Origin: an uncultured Bacteroidales bacterium
Lineage (GTDB): Bacteria; Bacteroidota; Bacteroidia; Bacteroidales; Bacteroidaceae
Direction: 5' to 3'
Length of the DNA: 64,000 nucleotides
Assembly (NCBI GenBank): GCA_902800305.1
Contig: CADCDP010000001.1
Coordinates: 124,001-188,000 of the forward strand
A program made the position numbers and the translations under genes. The notes below the pieces were generated by a model. It had not been told where the DNA came from. It saw only the letters and a program-made list of their open reading frames with translations, and searched no databases. Position 1 is the first letter of the stretch, and each line of letters opens with the position of its first letter. Below are positions 50,128 through 56,320 of this stretch, piece after piece.

Positions 50128-51771
50128 ATGAGACACATAACAACAATATTGGCAACAATGTTTGCTGTGCCCATGATGGCACAGTTGGACAACACGGTGG
50201 AGGTGACGAACGAAGTAAAGCCTGTGGTGACTGATGCGCAGAAGGTGGAGGTGAAGACACAGGCGGCAGAGACGAAAGTGAAGCACTACACGATGACGTA
50301 TGCGGTGCAGGGGCAGCCTTTGAACGAATATACCCCCGAACCGCTGGGCGACTACAGCAGTGAGGCGGTGTGGAAGGGCAACAAGAGGGGTTATATCCAC
50401 TTGAGTGGTGGCAGTCATGGGAACATCGACGGAGAAGTAGCCTATCGCTTTGACTTGACTGACCACGATGCGTTGGACGTTGACCTTTTTGCCCAAGGAT
50501 TCAACGGGAAGGTGAAGGACAACGAACACTATGGCATCAAGAAGTGGACGAGCCGCGACTACCGCAATCGTTCGACCTTGAAGTATAACCACCGTTTCGA
50601 CAATGGAGTGGACTTCTTTGTGAAGGGAGGCTTCGAGAACCGTGTGTTCAACTACATGGGAGGCAATAATGTGACGGACAAGCAGCATGATGTGCTGGGA
50701 GATGTGGAGGTGGAAATGACACCTTACAAAGTGGAAAACTTCACGATAGGGGCAACGGCAAACGTGGATTTCTTTAGTCAGAACTATCTCACCAGCCTCA
50801 AGGACAAACTGGGCGAGACACTGATTCGATTGGGGGCTGATGCGGCCTATAACTTCACCGATGAGCATAGTGTGGGGCTGGGATTGGGCTTCCTGCATTC
50901 GGCCTACGGAAACGATGAACTGAAGGGCATCACTCGTCTGCGCTTCACCCCACATTATATATATAATACGGAACAGATGCAGCTGAAGCTGGGTGTATTT
51001 GTCAGTACCAAGGGAAACGTGGCTCCCGATGTGGCCTTCACCTACCACATCAACCCTCGGAGCGACGTGTATGTAGAGGCGAGTGGTTATGAACAAGACA
51101 ACGACTTTCGCCGTTTCTCCAGTATCCATCCTTACTTTGCGCTGGAAAGTCCCTTCGGTAGCACTTTGGATATGGAGGCAGAGTTCCACCAAATAGACGC
51201 TCGGGTGGGGTATCGCTTCAAGACGAACGGATTCACGGGAGACCTCCATACGGGATTCGACCTCTCGAAGAATGCACCCGATACCGATTGGATTTCCAAC
51301 AGCCTGAACGGCATCTATTATCCTTGGATAGATTTCTCGAAGAGCCGCCGCTTCTATCTGAACGCCGATTTCACATACGCCTACAAGGACATCGTGAAGG
51401 TGACGGCTAAGCATCAGGTGAATGTGGAGAGCAACAAGAGTGGCGATAAATGGGTGGATGGGTCGTATGTCGCTCCCGACATTGCCATGCTGTGGAATGT
51501 GGATGTGAAGCTGGTGAAGGATTTGTACTTTGGGCTGGATTGGGAATACGCGCACTATAGTATGCCGGACATCGACGTGGTCGGTGGAACACAGTATGAA
51601 CGCCCCAACACGGTGAATCTCGGTGCAAATCTCCGTTACACCCTGCCAATCAAACTGCCCCTGACGGTGTTTGTGAAGGGAGACAACCTGTTAGACCAGA
51701 AGTTTGACCGCTACTTTGGTTATCGCCACATTGGAGCGAACTTTTTGGGTGGTTTTGCCCTTAGCTTCTAA
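50128..51771 (+). CDS. Outer-membrane beta-barrel protein, TonB-receptor-like without plug
   Basis: 547 residues with a short signal peptide (ITTILATMFAVPMMAQ). After an N-terminal segment (TVEVTNEVKPVVTDAQKVEV), the protein is a series of alternating amphipathic strands (GYIHLSGGSHGNIDGEVAYR, FTIGATANVDFFSQNYL, KFDRYFGYRHIGANFLGGF) and ends with Phe, the usual mark for BAM-dependent barrels. Late DNLLDQKFDRYFGY resembles the last strands of TonB-dependent receptors, but there is no plug or TonB box. Likely a porin or an anchor for the TPR partner encoded immediately upstream. Confidence 0.8.
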   Translation: MRHITTILATMFAVPMMAQLDNTVEVTNEVKPVVTDAQKVEVKTQAAETKVKHYTMTYAVQGQPLNEYTPEPLGDYSSEAVWKGNKRGYIHLSGGSHGNIDGEVAYRFDLTDHDALDVDLFAQGFNGKVKDNEHYGIKKWTSRDYRNRSTLKYNHRFDNGVDFFVKGGFENRVFNYMGGNNVTDKQHDVLGDVEVEMTPYKVENFTIGATANVDFFSQNYLTSLKDKLGETLIRLGADAAYNFTDEHSVGLGLGFLHSAYGNDELKGITRLRFTPHYIYNTEQMQLKLGVFVSTKGNVAPDVAFTYHINPRSDVYVEASGYEQDNDFRRFSSIHPYFALESPFGSTLDMEAEFHQIDARVGYRFKTNGFTGDLHTGFDLSKNAPDTDWISNSLNGIYYPWIDFSKSRRFYLNADFTYAYKDIVKVTAKHQVNVESNKSGDKWVDGSYVAPDIAMLWNVDVKLVKDLYFGLDWEYAHYSMPDIDVVGGTQYERPNTVNLGANLRYTLPIKLPLTVFVKGDNLLDQKFDRYFGYRHIGANFLGGFALSF

Positions 51772-51786
51772 AAAATGCGGAAAAAT

Positions 51787-51817
51787 TTTGCAATATAAAG
51801 GAAAATCCGTAACTTTG
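51787..51817 (+). promoter_or_regulatory. greA promoter
   Basis: TTTG at 51787-51790, 19 bases, then TAACTTTG at 51810-51817. An exact match to the Bacteroidota consensus. The predicted transcription start is near 51823, leaving a leader of about 120 bases before the greA ATG. Confidence 0.75.
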
Positions 51818-51841
51818 CATCTGAAAAAGATGTTTAGGGTT

Positions 51842-51872
51842 CCGACATTTAGCAGATGTCGGGATTCTTTTT
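51842..51872 (+). terminator. Leader hairpin with U-tract before greA (attenuator candidate)
   Basis: CCGACAT (51842-51848) pairs with ATGTCGG (51856-51862) around TTAGCAG, followed by GATTCTTTTT. It lies about 20 bases downstream of the predicted greA start site, so it would end a roughly 45-50 base RNA unless read through. Confidence 0.55.
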
Positions 51873-51942
51873 GTTTCGTCCGAAAGTAAAACCTTTAGAT
51901 AGAAATTAGTAAATATCCTAAATAGTAAATTGTAATATCACT

Positions 51943-52413
51943 ATGGCTTATATGTCACAAGAGGGCTACGACAAGCTTCGTGCCCAAATCAAGCATCTGG
52001 AAGAGGTGGAACGCCCTGAAGTCATCCGCCAGATTGCTGAGGCTCGCGAGAAAGGCGACCTCTCGGAGAACGCAGAGTATGATGCGGCCAAAGAAGCGCA
52101 GGGCAAATTGGAAACGAAGATTGCACAGCTGAAGGCAACGCTTGCCGACACCAAGATTCTTGACCCTTCGAAATTGACAAAGAAAGGTGAGGTGCAGATT
52201 CTTTCGAAAGTGGAACTGAAGAACGTGGAGAACGGCATGAAGCTCACCTACACGATTGTGAGCGAGGGAGAGGCCAACCTTCGGGAGAACAAGATTTCCA
52301 TCAAGACCCCCATCGCACAGGGGCTGTTAGGGAAGAAGGTGGGCGAAATTGCCGAGGTGACCGTGCCACGCGGTGTGATGAAGTTTGAAATTATGAACAT
52401 TAGCTTCGACTAA
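51943..52413 (+). CDS. greA: Transcription elongation factor GreA
   Basis: 156 residues. Rescues backtracked RNA polymerase by promoting transcript cleavage through the secondary channel. The N-terminal coiled coil carries the acidic tip GDLSENAEYDAAKEAQ; the C-terminal FKBP-like domain ends with SIKTPIAQGLLGKKVGEI. Full length and normal. Its leader contains a terminator-like hairpin. A HIT-family gene follows on the same strand. Confidence 0.95.
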   Translation: MAYMSQEGYDKLRAQIKHLEEVERPEVIRQIAEAREKGDLSENAEYDAAKEAQGKLETKIAQLKATLADTKILDPSKLTKKGEVQILSKVELKNVENGMKLTYTIVSEGEANLRENKISIKTPIAQGLLGKKVGEIAEVTVPRGVMKFEIMNISFD

Positions 52414-52464
52414 ATCGTAAATATCCCAAAATCGTACACATCGTACATCAATCATCGTACATAT

Positions 52465-52860
52465 ATGAGCATTTTCTCTAAAATTGCAGCAGGCGAGATT
52501 CCTTCCTATAAATGCGCTGAGAACGAGGAGTTCTACGCTTTTCTCGACATCAATCCCCTTGTGAAGGGACACACTCTGGTCATTCCCCGTCGAGAGATGG
52601 ACTACATCTTCGACATGGAGGACGACGAGCTGGCACGTTTCGAAGTGTTTGCCAAAAAAGTGGCTGTTGCCATCAAGAAGGCATTCCCTTGTGTGAAAGT
52701 AGGTCAGGCCGTGCTGGGTCTGGAAGTGCCTCACGCACACATCCACCTTATCCCCATGCAGAGCGAGAAGGACATGAACTTTGCCAATCCCAAGCTTAAC
52801 CTCTCCAGTGAAGAGATGCAAGCCATCGCCGACAAGATTTTTTCAATGTATAATGTATAA
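52465..52860 (+). CDS. HIT-family (histidine triad) nucleotide-binding protein
   Basis: 131 residues with the histidine triad VPHAHIHLIP near residue 95 and the typical start FSKIAAGEIPSYKCAENE. These proteins hydrolyse nucleoside phosphoramidates or related AMP adducts (HinT group). It lies 51 bases after greA; the spacer holds three imperfect ATCGTACA(T) repeats. Probably in one transcription unit with greA and the thioesterase. Confidence 0.92.
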   Translation: MSIFSKIAAGEIPSYKCAENEEFYAFLDINPLVKGHTLVIPRREMDYIFDMEDDELARFEVFAKKVAVAIKKAFPCVKVGQAVLGLEVPHAHIHLIPMQSEKDMNFANPKLNLSSEEMQAIADKIFSMYNV

Positions 52861-52871
52861 CATACATTGTC

Positions 52872-53294
52872 ATGTTGACGCAGCAAGAATGTGATTTTCT
52901 CCACTCCCGTATGCAGGGAACGATTATCGAAGCCTTGGGCATCCGATTTGTGCCGACGGAAGATGAGTATGCTGTGGCAGAAATGCCTATAAGCCCCACC
53001 ACACGTCAATATTTAGGAGTGCTGCATGGGGGAGCATCCCTCACCTTGGCAGAGACCATCGCAGGGGTTGGTTCCCTCCATCTGACCAACTATGATGAAT
53101 CGCTTGCTGTGTGTGGCACAGAAGTGAATGCAAGCCATGTCTCCATGTCGGCCACAGAAGGTAAAGTGTACGGAAAAGCACGTCTTGTCTATGCAGGGAA
53201 GAGCACCCACGTTTGGAACGTTGACATTGTAGGCGAAGATGGCACTATCATTTCTGCCGAACGTGTGACTAATCGCATCATCAAGCGAAAGTGA
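52872..53294 (+). CDS. Hotdog-fold thioesterase, PaaI/MenI-like
   Basis: 140 residues. The hotdog signature YLGVLHGGASLTLAETIAGV contains the HGG turn and the catalytic acid in LAET. Typical of the PaaI/YdiI group that hydrolyses acyl-CoA thioesters such as DHNA-CoA or phenylacetyl-CoA intermediates. Substrate is unknown; menaquinone synthesis is a reasonable guess for Bacteroidota. It starts 11 bases after the HIT gene and ends at a strong terminator. Confidence 0.85.
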   Translation: MLTQQECDFLHSRMQGTIIEALGIRFVPTEDEYAVAEMPISPTTRQYLGVLHGGASLTLAETIAGVGSLHLTNYDESLAVCGTEVNASHVSMSATEGKVYGKARLVYAGKSTHVWNVDIVGEDGTIISAERVTNRIIKRK

Positions 53295-53312
53295 AAGGTG
53301 AATAGAAGTAAC

Positions 53313-53348
53313 AAAAAAGGGCATCTCGACGTTGAGATGCCCTTTTTT
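53313..53348. terminator. Strong bidirectional terminator
   Basis: Perfect 15-bp arms AAAAAAGGGCATCTC (53313-53327) / GAGATGCCCTTTTTT (53334-53348) with a 6-base loop. It follows the thioesterase gene. A second, weaker hairpin (AATTGAAC/GTTCAATT, 53379-53398) with following T residues lies 30 bases on. The remainder up to 53553 shows no gene. Confidence 0.9.
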
Positions 53349-53553
53349 CGTGCCGAAGCACGAAGTTGTTGTTGAGAGAATTGAACCATTGTTCAATTTT
53401 TGCCTGTAGAGAATCCTCTTTCGGCAGAAGGTGGTGGGCTTCACAGCTTCACCCTCAATAGGTTTTTTGGTTTAGTTAAGCATTAATTGTTTATCGTATT
53501 GTAAAAGCAAAAGTTCGATGAGTTTTTAAGTTCTTGAGTTATTAAGTAAACTC

Positions 53554-54075
53554 TTATTGGATTTCATCCTTGGTGGTTCTGCTGATGATGGAGTCGTTGG
53601 TTGCTTTTGTTTCAGCTTGACTTACATCCTTCACGCGAATGGCTTGCTGCACATCGCTTGTCTTGATGTATGGGTCAACAGCCACCATATTGTTCTTCTC
53701 CTCCGCTTCCTGCTCTCCGATGGCATGTTCGGCGGCACGTCCAATGGTGAGTGCCATGGCCACTACAGCTGCAGCTTTGAAGAATGGTGCAAAATGGCGA
53801 GTGGTCATCTTGACGATACGAGCCTTGGGCTTTTCTTCGGTCATCGTAGCCTTTTCTTCAGTAGCTTCGATACGTGCCATCATGCGTTGATCGAAATCCT
53901 CACCCAATGTATCCTCCTTCGCTGCTGTTGCATACTGGAAGAGTTCTGCATATTGAACCAGATGCCCAGGTACATCTTCTTGCGAGAAGAACGAACGCAG
54001 AATCTGCTCCTCCTGCAACGTGGTGGTGCAAGCGAAGTAGTTCTCCAATAGTTGTTCTATGTACTTGTAATCCAT
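53554..54075 (-). CDS. Probable anti-sigma-type membrane protein
   Basis: 173 residues. The N-terminal cytoplasmic part (MDYKYIEQLLENYFACTTTL, EEQILRSFF) is the common start of small Bacteroidales proteins encoded next to ECF sigma factors. A single membrane-spanning segment lies at about residues 98-112 (FKAAAVVAMALTIGRAA), followed by a polar, probably periplasmic, tail. No classical zinc anti-sigma motif (HxxxCxxC) is seen, so the anti-sigma role is inferred from topology and from its position right after the sigma gene. Confidence 0.65.
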   Translation of the reverse strand: MDYKYIEQLLENYFACTTTLQEEQILRSFFSQEDVPGHLVQYAELFQYATAAKEDTLGEDFDQRMMARIEATEEKATMTEEKPKARIVKMTTRHFAPFFKAAAVVAMALTIGRAAEHAIGEQEAEEKNNMVAVDPYIKTSDVQQAIRVKDVSQAETKATNDSIISRTTKDEIQ

Positions 54076-54131
54076 CTTGAGTGAGTTTTTTTAGATGCTT
54101 CTAATTATACGACGGGTGAAAGGCGAAAAAG

Positions 54132-54635
54132 TTACAGAAAAAGTGATTTTTTTTGCAAGATTTTTTCTTTTAGTTGGTTGCGGGCACGAAAGAGCGTTAC
54201 TTTTACGTCTGATTCTGAAATGCTTAACGTCGTTGCTATTTCCTTATAGTTTTTACCTTCAATGTCTCTCATTTGCAGGATGGTTCGTTGTTTTTCGGGT
54301 AGCGCATTGATGATGTCGGCGATGAAACCTTGGGTCTCCCGATGCATCAGGGATGCGTCCGTCCCTCCTTGTCCTTCAGGTTGGTCGTGTACTTCTTCGT
54401 CCAGCGACACAAGCTGGTTATCCATCCTTTCTTTCCTGTCAAGGGCAAGATGGCGGGCGGCAGTAAGGGCGAAAGACTCCATGTTGTCCACCTTCTCCAG
54501 TTCCTCGCGCCTCTCCCACAGTTTCAGGAGCGTATCTTGCACGATGTCTTCCGCTTCCTCCCTATTCAGGACGATGCGCAACGCAACACGGAAGATAATG
54601 TTCTTCAGCGGAAGTATGTCGTGCTTAAAATCCAT
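54132..54635 (-). CDS. ECF-type RNA polymerase sigma factor
   Basis: 167 residues with region 2 (ILPLKNIIFRVALRIVLN, EEAEDIVQDTLLKLWERR) and region 4 (LPEKQRTILQMRDIEGKNYK, ATTLSISESDVKVTLFRARN). Its neighbours are argB two bases upstream and the likely anti-sigma gene 56 bases downstream, all on the minus strand. The target promoters cannot be read from this window. Confidence 0.9.
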   Translation of the reverse strand: MDFKHDILPLKNIIFRVALRIVLNREEAEDIVQDTLLKLWERREELEKVDNMESFALTAARHLALDRKERMDNQLVSLDEEVHDQPEGQGGTDASLMHRETQGFIADIINALPEKQRTILQMRDIEGKNYKEIATTLSISESDVKVTLFRARNQLKEKILQKKSLFL

Positions 54636-54637
54636 TC

Positions 54638-55435
54638 TTAATTGATTCGAGTCCCCTTGCTGCCGTCGATGGCATCGGCCTTGGTGATAACCACTTGTTT
54701 CACACCAGCCCTAACCGCCTCCAGCGCATTCTCAATCTTGGGAATCATGCCACCGTTGACGATGCCGTCTGCCTTCAACTTTTCAAAACTTTCGGCGGTA
54801 ATGTGAGGAATGACAGACGTTTCATCCTCTGGGTCGGTCAGCACACCAGCGTGTTCGAAGCAGTAGATGAGGGTCACGTCGAAGAAGGGAGCCAACGCCT
54901 TGGCCGTTTCGCCAGCAATGGTGTCAGCGTTCGTGTTCAGGAGGTTGCCTTGTTTGTCGTGCGTGAGTGGAGCCATCACGGGGACGATGCCCTCGCCGAT
55001 GAGTGTGGCGAGCATCTGCCCATCGCATTTATCCACATCGCCTACAAAACCAAAATCCACCATTTGCTCCGTTCCGTCCTCCATCTTCATCGCTTTCAAG
55101 GGGCGTTTGTGCGACAGCATCACGTTCATGTCGGCACCCGTCAGTCCCAAAGCATTGATGCCACAAGCTTGCAGTCGAGCCACGATGTTCTTGTTCACCA
55201 AGCCGCCATACACCATCGTCACCACACGCAGCATCTCCAAGTCCGTCACCCTTCGGCCACCCACCATGGTGCTCTCGATGCCTAATTGTGTTGCCACCTT
55301 CGTGGCCGACCTCCCACCGCCATGCACCAGTACCTTGGCACCCTCGATGGCAGAGAAATCCTTCAAAAGTTGTTGCAGGGAGTTTTCGTCTTCCACGATT
55401 TTACCTCCCACCTTCACTACAGTCAGTTTCTTCAT
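54638..55435 (-). CDS. argB: Acetylglutamate kinase
   Basis: 265 residues. Phosphorylates N-acetylglutamate in arginine synthesis. Landmarks: VVKVGGKIVEDENSL, KVLVHGGGRSATKVATQLG, GINALGLTGADMNVM, LLNTNADTIAGETAKAL and VNGGMIPKIENALEA. First gene of a unit with the sigma and anti-sigma genes; three tandem promoter-like units lie upstream. Confidence 0.94.
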   Translation of the reverse strand: MKKLTVVKVGGKIVEDENSLQQLLKDFSAIEGAKVLVHGGGRSATKVATQLGIESTMVGGRRVTDLEMLRVVTMVYGGLVNKNIVARLQACGINALGLTGADMNVMLSHKRPLKAMKMEDGTEQMVDFGFVGDVDKCDGQMLATLIGEGIVPVMAPLTHDKQGNLLNTNADTIAGETAKALAPFFDVTLIYCFEHAGVLTDPEDETSVIPHITAESFEKLKADGIVNGGMIPKIENALEAVRAGVKQVVITKADAIDGSKGTRIN

Positions 55436-55454
55436 GTTCTTTTCAATTTTTCCA

Positions 55455-55645
55455 CAAAGGTACGATTAAGTGAGCACAATACAAAAGGGAAAAAGTTTTT
55501 TTTCACTTTTATTGTCGAACGTGAGTACCTAAGACGAAGTCAAAGGTACGATTAAGTGAGAGAAAAACCAAATTATTTTGAGTTTTTCCGAACGCAAAGA
55601 TAAACAATGACAGGTGCGCAAGTACCTAAGACGAGGTCAAAGGTA
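55455..55645 (-). promoter_or_regulatory. Three tandem promoter-like units upstream of argB
   Basis: On the minus strand TACCTTTG boxes occur as the complements of 55455-55462, 55541-55548 and 55638-55645, spaced 86 and 97 bases. The first two have TTTG at the -33 position (complements of 55482-55485 and 55569-55572, spacers of 19 and 20). The 20 bases from 55455 and from 55541 are identical, and AAGTACCTAAGACGA-type sequence recurs between units. Similar DNA drives nadB (47942-48027). Confidence 0.7.
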
Positions 55646-55735
55646 GCGATGGTTTCCGACACCGTCAAGAGGAGTTGCTGATTTTTTATAACTATCCGCA
55701 AACGTACAACCAAATGCTTATTTAAACACTCCAAG

Positions 55736-55822
55736 ATGGAGATTCCCATCTACACTGGCAGCCAGCCGCTCATCCCGCTCTATCAGTTGGGCAACTATCG
55801 GTTCACCATTTATTGGAAATAA
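55736..55822 (+). other. Possible gene remnant, 28 codons
   Basis: A short frame reading MEIPIYTGSQPLIPLYQLGN, then YRFTIYWK, ends at TAA 55820-55822. Its amphipathic beta-strand pattern and more GC-rich base use differ from the AT-rich surroundings and look like the end of a secreted beta-rich protein. It may be the 3' scar of a lost gene. No family can be named. Confidence 0.3.
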
Positions 55823-55853
55823 GATAAATGGCTAAAGTCACCCCAAAACCTGT

Positions 55854-55994
55854 TTTCAACAACGAATTAAGACGAATTTCACTAATTTGCTACCAAACAA
55901 CAATGTTTGGCAATCGTCGCTTGCGACGAATGTTTTGTGTAATTCGTTAATAATTAGAGTAATTCGTATAATTTGTATTCATTCGTTGTTGAAA
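55854..55994. repeat. Large nested palindrome in the argB/kinase intergenic region
   Basis: Perfect 14-bp outer arms TTTCAACAACGAAT (55854-55867) / ATTCGTTGTTGAAA (55981-55994). Inside are CCAAAC/GTTTGG (55893-55898, 55905-55910) and TCGTCGC-TT-GCGACGA (55914-55929), plus AATTCGT repeats. It shares the outer AACAACG-AATT design with 46255-46330. It is part of the 885-base gap between argB and the kinase-like gene, which otherwise holds the promoter units, the remnant, copy D and the kinase promoter. Confidence 0.82.
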
Positions 55995-56017
55995 GTAAAG
56001 CTAACCCTTTTACCCTT

Positions 56018-56115
56018 GTGCCGTTGCCACCTGTGACTCTGCGCCGTTGCCTCCTCTGGGTCAACGGGTGTACTAAAACCAATCGCAACCTACGATTGTA
56101 CTATCGAAGGTTGCG
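56018..56115. repeat. 23-bp-period repeat element, copy D, followed by a hairpin
   Basis: Read on the minus strand, 56029-56051 is GGCAACGGCGCAGAGTCACA+GGT, followed by a second partial unit GGCAACGG (56021-56028). It differs from copy C (40075-40097) at four of 23 positions. Next to it CGCAACCT (56084-56091) pairs with AGGTTGCG (56108-56115). Confidence 0.78.
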
Positions 56116-56205
56116 CTCCTTTTCACCTGCAAAGATACAACATTTGTACGAAAAATTATACTTTCGTCGAAAAAAATCCCCCTTCGTGTTTTTTTTGTGT
56201 TTATA

Positions 56206-56237
56206 TTTGTCTGAACTCAAATATTTACCTAATTTTG
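56206..56237 (+). promoter_or_regulatory. Promoter of the sensor-kinase-like gene
   Basis: TTTG at 56206-56209, 20 bases, then TAATTTTG at 56230-56237. The ATG lies at 56321; the leader contains imperfect GCGCTAACGCTAAATGA repeats. Confidence 0.7.
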
Positions 56238-56320
56238 CACGACAAAAGCGCTACGCTAAATGATAGAAGCGCTAACGCTAAATGAAAAATGATAAATGAA
56301 AATTGATAAAGGAGAAAAAA

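Noticed and set aside
50095-51555. 486-codon open frame on the - strand
   Set aside because: Antisense to the outer-membrane barrel gene; the barrel has signal peptide, strand pattern and terminal Phe, while this frame has no recognisable features.
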